Shown here: positions 16,326 to 23,606 of the stretch, one piece after another | How the letters are laid out: the number at the start of each line of letters is the position of its first letter | Position numbering within the stretch: the first letter of the stretch is position 1 | Source: a bacterium | GTDB taxonomy: Bacteria > AUK180 | Direction of reading: 5' to 3' | DNA length: 64,000 nucleotides | Assembly: GCA_023144005.1 (NCBI GenBank) | Contig: JAGLGN010000021.1 | Location: 35,941 to 99,940, forward strand | Position numbers and translations under genes: made by a program | Notes under the pieces: model-generated | Told to the model about the DNA's origin: nothing | Seen by the model: only the letters and a program-made list of their open reading frames with translations | The model's database searches: none

Positions 16326-17171
16326 TCATATGACTACTACCTTATGTCTTGCTGCATGACAATTGATGTTGACAGCAACCGGCATTGATGCGATATGACA
16401 GGGAATGTATTCAATAAATACATCCAGAGCCGTGGTCTTTCCGCCCAATCCCATGGGGCCTATCCCAAGTTTGTTGATCCTTTCAAGCAGCTCTACCTCG
16501 ACCTTAGCCATTACAGGGTCGCTGCTACGCTGGCCGATATCACGAAGAAGTGATTTTTTCGCCAGTATCGCGCTTTTTTCGAAATCACCGCCGATACCGA
16601 CTCCGACTACAACTGGAGGGCAAGGGTTGCCCTTGGATCTTCTTACTCTATCAATAACAAAATTCTTGACGCCTTCAATGCCGTCAGCGGCTTTCATCAT
16701 CTGCACTTCGCTCATATTTTCCGCGCCGCCGCCTTTCGGGGCAACCGTGATCTTTATGCTGTCTCCGGGAACTACTGTAAGATGTATGATAGCGGGTGTA
16801 TTATCCCCGGTGTTCTTTCTTTCTATGACGGGATCGCCTACCATCGATTTTCTAAGATAACCCTCTTCATAGCCCTGTCTGACACCTTCATTGATGCTTT
16901 CCTCAAAATCGCCGCCTGTGACATGAACTTCCTGCCCGAGCTCAACGAAAAATACCGCGACTCCGGTATCCTGACAAATGGGCATCTTTTCGGTCTCGGA
17001 TATCTCGTGATTATCTAAAATAATATTCAAGATCTCCTTCGCCGTAGGAGAACTCTCCTCGCTGACCGCTTTTTTGATAGCATCCGACACATCTTTGCCA
17101 ATATAGTAATTGGCATCAATGACAAGTTTTTTCACCGTTTCGGTGATCTTAGAAACATCTATTTCTCTCAA
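16326..17171 (-). CDS. Class I fumarate hydratase alpha subunit
   Basis: 281-residue iron-sulfur subunit of class I fumarase. Three cluster cysteines are visible: C66 (PICQDTG), C184 (GNPCPP) and C271 (NINCHAARH). GGGAENMS (147-154) and GVGIGGDFEKS (190-200) are further family motifs. No in-frame ATG or GTG is suitably placed; TTG at 17171 lies 5 nt after AGGAGG and is the best start. It is the first gene of the 17-gene minus-strand cluster and follows a leader of roughly 200 nt from a strong promoter at 17382-17409. Confidence 0.91.
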   Translation of the reverse strand: MREIDVSKITETVKKLVIDANYYIGKDVSDAIKKAVSEESSPTAKEILNIILDNHEISETEKMPICQDTGVAVFFVELGQEVHVTGGDFEESINEGVRQGYEEGYLRKSMVGDPVIERKNTGDNTPAIIHLTVVPGDSIKITVAPKGGGAENMSEVQMMKAADGIEGVKNFVIDRVRRSKGNPCPPVVVGVGIGGDFEKSAILAKKSLLRDIGQRSSDPVMAKVEVELLERINKLGIGPMGLGGKTTALDVFIEYIPCHIASMPVAVNINCHAARHKVVVI

Positions 17172-17381
17172 AGCTGCCTCCTGATAAGTATTGTATTATG
17201 TTGTTGATGAATTTCTATATAAAGACGAACCGCTTGGGGTTTACGGTGCATTGAATTCCACTGGTTTGTGAATGCTTTTTAATTGAAAATCACGAAAGTC
17301 CCCTACACAGAATAGCGGGGTTTGCCTAATAGAAGAATGAGTGCATTTTCTACTACATGGTATTACCATAACTTCGCGTAT

Positions 17382-17409
17382 ATTTTACTATATATAAGTT
17401 AAATGTCAA
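17382..17409 (-). promoter_or_regulatory. Probable main promoter of the fum-kor-hdr-mvh-tfr-mae cluster
   Basis: On the minus strand a perfect TTGACA (17404-17409) and TAAAAT (17382-17387) are 16 bp apart. Transcription would begin near 17375, leaving about 200 nt before the TTG start of fumarase alpha. That leader contains a CCCC/GGGG stem with an inner TA/TA pair at 17301-17321, possibly regulatory. Confidence 0.6.
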
Positions 17410-17477
17410 GGGGTTTTTTAAGGTATTTTCTCCTAGTGTTCCGATTCACAAATACGATAATAGTGGCTGGTGCTATT

Positions 17478-17580
17478 TTGTTTCGTATTCAAGGAGCGAG
17501 GAACGCCGCATACCCCCTGCGGTATGTAAGCAACGAGCAACGCAGAAGACAGAAAAAGAGCTTCAGCCCGAAGGGAATCT
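17478..17580. repeat. Palindrome-rich element (CCGCATACC ... GGTATG)
   Basis: Contains a 6-bp stem CATACC/GGTATG around CCCTGC, alternative CCGCA/TGCGG pairing, and then gagcaacgcagaagac and cttcagcccgaaggg segments, the latter with a short CTTC..GAAG stem. Only one copy is seen in the window, so its status as a repeat is inferred from style and position. Confidence 0.4.
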
Positions 17581-17719
17581 CATCTTTGAATTGTCAATGT
17601 AAAATTGACAATTTAATAAAGATTATTTGATGGAGTTTTGACCCATCTTTGTTCCCATGTCATTTTTTGCGACGATACTCACCACGGCCATCATTCATTA
17701 AAATCCCAAAACTCGTTAG

Positions 17720-18012
17720 CTTTCGCTCACTCAGACAATTGGATATTTTCGGCTTCGCCACCATTCATTCCTGCCGTTAAAAATGTCAATGTCGCTTAAA
17801 TGGTTCAAAACTCTTTTGGGTTGGTCGCCCGGCGCTGCCGGGCTCCCGTTGAGCGGATGCGGGAAGGAAATAAAGAAGAGGAGAATGTCATCCAGAGGGA
17901 GTTTGCGACCGTGGGATCCAGTTTTATTTCATCCTGGCTCCCACTTTACACTTCACACACATCGTTCGCTGCGCGAACGACTGTTAGGGTATTTATGAAA
18001 CAGTACACTGGC
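17720..18012 (+). repeat. Repeat family A, copy 1
   Basis: About 240 bp (17720-17960) match the reverse complement of 63751-64000 at roughly nine bases in ten by eye; after divergent filler, a GTATTTATG...CAGTACACT end (17988-18012) matches 63675-63699. The unit contains the perfect 7-bp hairpin GCCCGGC/GCCGGGC around gct (17826-17842) and a CCCACTTTACACTTC word run. No transposase gene or reading frame is conserved between copies except trivially. Confidence 0.9.
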
Positions 18013-18063
18013 TACAAAATCATGAAAATTTGATAAAAATGAAATATTAGATGGCAAATCGGG

Positions 18064-18069
18064 TATAAT
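18064..18069 (+). promoter_or_regulatory. -10 box of the TolC gene; predicted leaderless transcript
   Basis: A perfect TATAAT ends 5 nt before the ATG at 18075, so the expected transcription start coincides with the start codon. No Shine-Dalgarno sequence lies between. No clear -35 hexamer is seen at 16 to 18 bp. Confidence 0.55.
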
Positions 18070-18074
18070 ATCAT

Positions 18075-19493
18075 ATGAGAACTATAAGAAGAACACTTTT
18101 GCTTTTTGGCTTTGCTCTGCTTATGATATCGCCCAATTCTCTGTCCATGAAGGATTATCTGATCCTGGCAATGGAGAATTCGGATGAAGTAAGGATGGCA
18201 AAGCTGAATTACGACCAGAAGGAACTGGAAGTAAGGATAGCGCGTGGCGGTTTCCTGCCGCAGGTCGCACTATCCCTCCGCGGCCCGGATTATTCATGGA
18301 ATGAGAATTATATCAATTTCTTCGGGCTTCCGGATAGAATATCCTTGATCAGTGAGACCGACAATTATTCCGGGTCGTTATCATTTAAACAGTGGCTGCC
18401 ATTCTCAGGCGCGTTGGTAGTTAATAATGACATAAGAAGGTACAATTCCGAATACAATCTCTATAATGCGGTTGAGGAATACAATCTTTCGTCCAATATC
18501 TCTTTGAGATTTCCGATCCTGGAAGAAGATCCCTCCAGAAGGGCCTATAGAAGGAAGGAACAGGAATTCATTATCGCGAAGAACGACTTTCAACAGGCAA
18601 TGAGAAGGATAAAACGATCCGCTATGTCTCTGTATGTAGCGGCTCAGCTTTCTGTGGTGGAGGAGAAGATAGCACAAGAACAGCTTTCCAATACGCAGAA
18701 TCTTTTTGAGATAACAAGTACGACCAATGCCGCGGGAATTTCTTCTGAAATGGACCTCATGGATGTAGAGATCATGCTCATGGAGAAGAAGATCGCCGCT
18801 AAAGGAGCCGCCGAAAAACTCCGCCGTGATCTCAAGAAGATGAGAGAATATGTCAACGAGGAGCAGGTACTTGATCCGGACCCAGGCCAGACAAAACTAT
18901 TTTCTGACCTCCCCCAATTTTCACATTTTGTGAAAAAGGCATTTGAGAACGATAATAACAGCGCTAATATGAAGATCACCGTCTCAGAATTGAATAGAGA
19001 ACTGAAGTACGACAAATTTCGAAAGTATTTTTCCGCATATGTGGCATTGGGATATGCGCTGGACGGCAGGGCAGAAGAACTTGCAGATGCATTTTCTGAT
19101 TATAAAAAAAGCGGCTGGTACGGTTATCTCGTAGTTGACCTGCCTGTATTTGACGCTTCCATAAAGAAGCTTCAATTCAAATTGAAAGGGGAGTTGCTGA
19201 AGGAGACGGAGATCACCCTGCGTGAATACGAAAAGAACTTCTCTTCGACACTTGAAGAGATCTACCATTTGCACCGTACTCTTCTGCAGAATCTTGAACT
19301 TCTTGAAAAACAGGTTGAAAAATCAGCAAAACTCCATGAGATGACGAAATTACGGTATGAGGCGGGCCTCGTATCGCTTGAGAAGATGAAAGAGATACAA
19401 TTGAGCGATGAGTCCGTACGCCTGAGTTATTCAAATACGCTTTTTGAGATCAACAGCAATTATCTGCAGATACAATTCTATATGGGAGAATAA
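18075..19493 (+). CDS. TolC-like outer membrane efflux protein
   Basis: Outer membrane channel of a tripartite exporter. 472 residues: signal peptide 1-24 (FALLMISPNSLS), then two long helical repeats with the TolC layout, including QKELEVRIARGGFLPQV near 48-62 and a C-terminal helix ELLEKQVEKSAKLHEM with YEAGLVSLEKMKE. These correspond to the A.. .a.llP.... and rY..G..s......... signatures of the family. It is the first gene of a five-gene operon (TolC, Yip1, MFP, ATPase, permease), stop to next start 2 nt. The start follows a -10 box by 5 nt, suggesting a leaderless mRNA. Confidence 0.88.
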   Translation: MRTIRRTLLLFGFALLMISPNSLSMKDYLILAMENSDEVRMAKLNYDQKELEVRIARGGFLPQVALSLRGPDYSWNENYINFFGLPDRISLISETDNYSGSLSFKQWLPFSGALVVNNDIRRYNSEYNLYNAVEEYNLSSNISLRFPILEEDPSRRAYRRKEQEFIIAKNDFQQAMRRIKRSAMSLYVAAQLSVVEEKIAQEQLSNTQNLFEITSTTNAAGISSEMDLMDVEIMLMEKKIAAKGAAEKLRRDLKKMREYVNEEQVLDPDPGQTKLFSDLPQFSHFVKKAFENDNNSANMKITVSELNRELKYDKFRKYFSAYVALGYALDGRAEELADAFSDYKKSGWYGYLVVDLPVFDASIKKLQFKLKGELLKETEITLREYEKNFSSTLEEIYHLHRTLLQNLELLEKQVEKSAKLHEMTKLRYEAGLVSLEKMKEIQLSDESVRLSYSNTLFEINSNYLQIQFYMGE

Positions 19494-19495
19494 TT

Positions 19496-20221
19496 ATGTG
19501 GTACAAGATACTGATAAATATCATTGACAAACCTTTTGCGGCCTTCAGACAGTTGAGAGAGAATTATGAGGAGAATGAATTCTATAAATATCCCTGGCTC
19601 TGGCTCCTTTTGATATACTCTTTACTGGTAATACCGACATATTACATCATGCTGCCTCAAATGAAGCAATTTGCTCCTCAGATTGCCCGTGATACTGCCG
19701 AGAAGGTGTCTGTAAGAGGAAGGGACGTCGATGAAGGTGAGATACTTGGCGGCATCGTAAAGGGGTTTAATATACAAGGCGCTCTCATGCCTATTAATGT
19801 TCTGTTTGCTGTTCTGCTCGTCGCCGTTTTTCTCTGGGTATACCTTTACTTCTTTTCATATAATCTCACATTCGGAAAGATATGGGTAATCGTGATGCTT
19901 GCCTATTTTACGCAGACCGCGGGTGGGATCGTTAACAGTATTTTTCACATTGTCTCGGAGTATAAATTCATGAATTCACTACAGGATTTCAGATCATCCA
20001 CGATTGGTTTTCAACTGCTTCTAAATAAGGAGACCACTCTTCCTTTCCTTTACAACTTCCTTGCGGTGAACAATGTTCTTGCTCTTTGGAATACCGTGAT
20101 CCTGGCGATCGGGCTTTCTGTTATGGGCAAGAAGGATTTCTCAAAGACCCTTGCGATGATATTTATTCCATGGCTGATCCTCTCAGCGGGCCTGGCTCTG
20201 CTAATGAATTTGGGGGTCTAA
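19496..20221 (+). CDS. Yip1-family membrane protein
   Basis: 241-residue integral membrane protein. The N terminus IIDKPFAAFRQLRENY matches the amphipathic opening of bacterial Yip1-domain proteins, followed by about five membrane spans: residues 34-53, 100-124, 128-150, 190-213 and 219-238. Between spans one and two is a soluble loop of about 45 residues. Its function is not established in bacteria; being embedded between the TolC and MFP genes of an exporter operon suggests a role in assembling or regulating the exporter. The start is 2 nt after the TolC stop. Confidence 0.7.
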   Translation: MWYKILINIIDKPFAAFRQLRENYEENEFYKYPWLWLLLIYSLLVIPTYYIMLPQMKQFAPQIARDTAEKVSVRGRDVDEGEILGGIVKGFNIQGALMPINVLFAVLLVAVFLWVYLYFFSYNLTFGKIWVIVMLAYFTQTAGGIVNSIFHIVSEYKFMNSLQDFRSSTIGFQLLLNKETTLPFLYNFLAVNNVLALWNTVILAIGLSVMGKKDFSKTLAMIFIPWLILSAGLALLMNLGV

Positions 20222-21394
20222 GTGGAAGAAAAAAAGAAAAAATTACCCATATTCTGGATAGTACTTCTGGTGATAGTCATATTATTGATCATTGTCGGGC
20301 TGACATCAAATGGGAATAAAAAGTTGAACAAGGTCAAGGTGATCACTGTAACTCCCGATGAATTTCAGGGTTATATTTTTACCAATGGATATCTGCGTTA
20401 CAAATATGTCGAGAAATACGGCGGAGATTTTGATGGCCGTATCGGCGAGATCAATGCGAAATCCGGCAACTTCTTTGAAAAAGGGGATGAGCTTTTCACC
20501 ATTGGATTCTCACAGACATTGATGGAGCTTTATACTGATTTTATTAGAGCTGAAAGGAATCTTTCCACTTTGAAAAAGGAATTCGTTTCATCCCAAAAAG
20601 TATTCGATCAGGGAGGTATCTCGCAGAAGGAACTTGCCACTTTGGAGACCGGGCTGATAGAAGCGCGAACCCTTTATCATAACCATCCCTTCAGGGAGTA
20701 TATGACAATGGGCTATACTTATACTAAATCAAGATTCACCGTGAAAGCTCCGTTTTCAGGAAGAGTATTGAATGTCAATTATGTCAAAGGGGATCAACTG
20801 ATACTGACAAGGCCCATCATCACTGTCTCAAGAGGAGATAATATGGAAGCCGTCCTGAATGTCAATATTCTTGATTCAAAAAAGATCGCCGACGAGATGG
20901 CTGTCCAGATCACTTCCGAAGTGCTTCCTACATTGAAACTGGATGGCACGATAACAGATATTTCCCTTGAACCGAAGATGCTGAATGAAGCTCAGGTGAT
21001 AGAAGTGAAGGCCTCGGCAATTGTTCGTGAAGCTCTTCCTCATAATATACCGATAGAGGGAAAGATAGTTTTCAAAACCTTGAAAGATGTATTGAAGGTT
21101 CCCATCGAATCCCTCTTTGAAAAAAAGGGTTACTTTATCAAAAAGAACAAAAAGAAACAAAAAGAAAATAAAAATAGAGCATATTACTTCGTGTATAGGG
21201 TGATGCCTTCGGAGAAAAAAGGTGTCGGCAAGGTGAAATATGTCGATGTTAAATTGGGCATGCAGAATGATTTCTATGCTGTGATCGAAGAAGGGCTTGA
21301 GAAGGATATGAGGGTTGTAAGCTATTCAGAGAAGGCCTTATTGGAAAATCAGGAAATTAATTATGAATTTGATAACGCTGAAGAAGATAAGTAA
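20222..21394 (+). CDS. Periplasmic adaptor (membrane fusion protein) of a MacAB-type exporter
   Basis: Links the inner membrane permease to TolC across the periplasm. 390 residues from a GTG start directly after the Yip1 stop (TAAGTG). One N-terminal membrane anchor (residues 7-29, IFWIVLLVIVILLII) is preceded by a lysine-rich cytoplasmic tail; a lipoyl-like half appears near GGDFDGRIGEINAKSGNFFEKGDE, a helical hairpin at about 95-140, the second lipoyl half at KAPFSGRVLNVNYVKGD, then a beta-barrel domain. A lysine/asparagine-rich insertion (near residues 304-320, KKNKKKQKENKN) is unusual. The 3' end overlaps the ATPase gene by 32 nt. Confidence 0.88.
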   Translation: MEEKKKKLPIFWIVLLVIVILLIIVGLTSNGNKKLNKVKVITVTPDEFQGYIFTNGYLRYKYVEKYGGDFDGRIGEINAKSGNFFEKGDELFTIGFSQTLMELYTDFIRAERNLSTLKKEFVSSQKVFDQGGISQKELATLETGLIEARTLYHNHPFREYMTMGYTYTKSRFTVKAPFSGRVLNVNYVKGDQLILTRPIITVSRGDNMEAVLNVNILDSKKIADEMAVQITSEVLPTLKLDGTITDISLEPKMLNEAQVIEVKASAIVREALPHNIPIEGKIVFKTLKDVLKVPIESLFEKKGYFIKKNKKKQKENKNRAYYFVYRVMPSEKKGVGKVKYVDVKLGMQNDFYAVIEEGLEKDMRVVSYSEKALLENQEINYEFDNAEEDK

Positions 21395-22049
21395 GATCTA
21401 CAAAATGGGCAAGGTCGAGGTTCCCGCCCTTGTGGACGCGGACCTGCAGATCCAAAAGGGTGAATACCTCGCCATCATGGGCCCGTCGGGATCGGGAAAA
21501 TCAACATTGATGAATGTTCTGGGCTGCCTGGATGTTCCCACATCAGGGGATTATTTTCTGGACGGCAAAGATGTCGGTAAATTGAATGATGTTGAGATGG
21601 CCTCGATCCGGAATCAGATGATAGGCTTTGTTTTCCAGACATTTAATTTGCTCCCTCGGTTGAATGCAAGAAAGAATGTTGAGCTTCCGCTTATTTATGC
21701 CGGCGTAAAACGGCAGGAGCGCCATATGCGCGCGGATAAGCTTCTTGAAAGCGTGGGCCTTTCCGGGCGGGCTGAACATCTGCCGTCAGAGCTTTCCGGC
21801 GGAGAGCGTCAGCGCGTAGCGATCGCCCGTTCCCTTGCCAATGACCCGCATCTGATATTGGCTGATGAACCCACGGGAAATCTGGATTCCAAATCGGGCG
21901 AAGAGATCATGAAGATCTTTGACTCTCTGAATAAATCCGGAGTAACCATAATCGTTGTTACGCATGAGAATTTTATCGCCGAGCATGCCGACAAATCCAT
22001 ACACATCCTTGACGGAAGAATAGAGAGAATAGAAGTACATAAGAAATGA
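21363..22049 (+). CDS. ABC transporter ATP-binding protein (MacB/LolD type)
   Basis: Soluble ATPase powering the exporter. 228 residues with Walker A GPSGSGKST (40-48), Q-loop Q92, signature LSGGERQ (144-150), Walker B LILADEP (164-170), and the switch histidine in VVTHE. Sequence around the Q-loop (FVFQTFNLLPRL) is typical of the MacB/LolD/FtsE branch that works with FtsX-like permeases. It overlaps the adaptor gene by 32 nt and the permease gene by ATGA. It is the only ABC ATPase gene in the window and might also serve the ATPase-less permease at 54050. Confidence 0.94.
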   Translation: MNLITLKKISKIYKMGKVEVPALVDADLQIQKGEYLAIMGPSGSGKSTLMNVLGCLDVPTSGDYFLDGKDVGKLNDVEMASIRNQMIGFVFQTFNLLPRLNARKNVELPLIYAGVKRQERHMRADKLLESVGLSGRAEHLPSELSGGERQRVAIARSLANDPHLILADEPTGNLDSKSGEEIMKIFDSLNKSGVTIIVVTHENFIAEHADKSIHILDGRIERIEVHKK

Positions 22050-23245
22050 ACGATTTTTGGGAAGAACTCGTACAATCACTAGGAAACCTTAAGGGGAATA
22101 AGACCCGGTCGTTCCTGACCATGCTGGGGGTTGTCGTCGGCGTTATGGCGATCATCGGCATCATATCCATCGGTGAGGCAGGGAAACTTTCAATAAAGAA
22201 AGACCTTGAGAGCTTCGGCTCAAATCTTGCCGCGATATGGGCGGATAAGAGAGAGGATACTGTTTATAAACCGCTGAATAATTATGATGTGGAATTCCTG
22301 AGGTCCTTACCTTTTATTAAGGATGTTTCACCTACTCTTTCGCTGTATAGAGAGGTGAGGCGGTCTGATAAGAGATTGGATTGTCCCATAATGGGAGTTT
22401 CTCCCTCATACTTCGGGCTGAACAACCGCCATATCGAAAAAGGAAGGTTCTTCTCATCCTTTGAGAACAATAACTTTCGAAGGGTCTGCGTGATAACCGA
22501 AGGAATAAAAAAGGAACTTTTCGAACGCCATGGTATAGATGATCCGGTGGGACATGTGGTGAAGATAGGGGATTTCCCTTTCTTTGTTATCGGTGTGATG
22601 AAGAAGATCGAATTGCAGTCATTCCTATCCTCCTTTGTCGGAGAAGAGAAGGAGATCTATGTTCCTGAAAGGACGGTCAAGACCACCTTCGGAATAAGCA
22701 GGATCAATTATATTCTCTTCGGCCTCAAGGAAGGCGTTAAACCCACCGCCGCAAGAAAGAGCCTCACTTCAATGTTCCGCTTAAGAAAAGGCCGAAATAC
22801 TTATTATGGGATGCAATTCGTTGAAAATCAAATAAATGCCTTCTCTTCGGTGATGAACACGGTTACCATGATCATCACGCTTATCGGCGCATTATCGCTT
22901 TTTGTGGGCGGCGTCGGCATCATGAATATCATGTTTATTTCTGTAACCGAACGCACCAGAGAGATCGGTATCCGTAAATCCCTGGGCGCGACACAAGTGA
23001 CTATACTGAGGCAGTTTCTGAATGAAGCCGTCATTTTATCATTATTGGGGGCCTTCGCGGGAATTGCGATCGGCTCTCTTGTAACCCTTGCCGTGGAAGG
23101 CGTGATCAAGTGGAAGCCCTATATTTCGCCGGGTGCTATCGTCCTCTCCGTCTTCTTCTCTCTTATAATAGGTGTAGTATTCGGCATTATCCCAGCCAAA
23201 AAAGCATCCGCTCTACATCCGATCGACGCTCTGCGGTACGAATAG
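22046..23245 (+). CDS. MacB-type ABC transporter permease (FtsX/MacB fold)
   Basis: Inner membrane permease of a mechanotransducing exporter, 399 residues. N-terminal span after the positively charged GNKTRSFLTMLGVVVGVMAI, a periplasmic MacB core domain of about 200 residues, then three C-terminal spans. The hallmark GGVGIMNIMFISVTERTREI is followed by GIRKSLGA near residue 310, and the protein ends in the typical PAKKASALHPIDALRYE. ATPase and permease are separate proteins here, as in many bacteria, not fused as in E. coli MacB. The substrate is unknown: lipoprotein, peptide or polyketide export are the family's usual choices. Confidence 0.92.
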   Translation: MNDFWEELVQSLGNLKGNKTRSFLTMLGVVVGVMAIIGIISIGEAGKLSIKKDLESFGSNLAAIWADKREDTVYKPLNNYDVEFLRSLPFIKDVSPTLSLYREVRRSDKRLDCPIMGVSPSYFGLNNRHIEKGRFFSSFENNNFRRVCVITEGIKKELFERHGIDDPVGHVVKIGDFPFFVIGVMKKIELQSFLSSFVGEEKEIYVPERTVKTTFGISRINYILFGLKEGVKPTAARKSLTSMFRLRKGRNTYYGMQFVENQINAFSSVMNTVTMIITLIGALSLFVGGVGIMNIMFISVTERTREIGIRKSLGATQVTILRQFLNEAVILSLLGAFAGIAIGSLVTLAVEGVIKWKPYISPGAIVLSVFFSLIIGVVFGIIPAKKASALHPIDALRYE

Positions 23246-23250
23246 AGATT

Positions 23251-23300
23251 GTTCAAAAGTTCAAAAGTTCAAATGTTGAAAGGTTGAAGGTTCCAAGTTG
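23251..23300. repeat. GTTCAAAAGTTC word repeat
   Basis: Decaying units gttcaaaa, gttcaaaa, gttcaaat, gttgaaag, gttgaag, gttccaag directly after the permease stop; same vocabulary as 3931-3983. Confidence 0.75.
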
Positions 23301-23345
23301 ATATAAATTCGTAGAGACAGAATTGTGAATAATACTAGCACTTGA

Positions 23346-23486
23346 TTCTAATGAAGCAAAGAGTTTACACGCTACGCTTCCTGTCAACTCTCTGCTTGGA
23401 ACTTCTATCCGGGACAGTCGAACTCCTACGGAGTACGGCATGTCCCTCTTTTCCTAATGTTACTGGTGTGGATATTGTTTTCGTTT
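23346..23486 (+). repeat. Repeat family B, copy 1 (two-hairpin element)
   Basis: Matches the reverse complement of 57508-57712. Hairpin 1 pairs GCAAAGAGTT (23356-23365) with AACTCTCTGC (23386-23395), with inner ACA/TGT pairs. Hairpin 2 pairs GGGACA (23411-23416) with TGTCCC (23441-23446) and ACTCC with GGAGT inside. The shared end contains TGTGGATATTG. No coding capacity is conserved. Confidence 0.85.
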
Positions 23487-23550
23487 CCACTTCGTACTTC
23501 GCACCTCGTACCTCGTACACAGTCAGCTGCGCAGACTGACGAGATTTACA

Positions 23551-23579
23551 TTGACATAAAGAGCCATTTATAATATAAT
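23551..23579 (+). promoter_or_regulatory. Consensus sigma70 promoter of the DUF6754 operon
   Basis: TTGACA (23551-23556), 17 bp, TATAAT (23574-23579): both boxes perfect. Transcription would start near 23586, about 20 nt before the ATG, with AGGAG in the leader. Confidence 0.8.
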
Positions 23580-23606
23580 AAAGAATATTCAAAAAAGGAG
23601 ATTTCT

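Larger units (their letters stand above)
17172..18074. other. Large divergent intergenic region with promoters and structured repeats
   Basis: 900 bp between the divergent redox cluster and TolC operon. From left to right: fum leader and promoter; a single-copy palindromic stretch (17478-17580) with CCGCATACC/GGTATG stems; an inverted AT-rich element (17587-17615, ttgtcaat...attgacaa); repeat family A (17720-18012); and the -10 box of the TolC gene. Short open frames here (for example 17403-17630 and 17800-18033) lack ribosome binding sites and run through repeats. Confidence 0.7.
23246..23606. other. Repeat-filled spacer upstream of the DUF6754 operon
   Basis: 360 bp holding the GTTCAAAAG word repeat, repeat B copy 1, a run of cttcgtacttcgcacctcg words (about 23491-23518), a short agtcagctgcgcagactgac palindrome (23521-23540), and the consensus promoter. 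No gene is supported. Confidence 0.75.

Noticed and set aside
17403-18033. Short open frames inside the large intergenic region (75-77 codons)
   Set aside because: They run through palindromic and repeat A sequence; the peptide shared with 63663-63899 reflects DNA repeat identity, not protein conservation, and frames diverge after the repeat.
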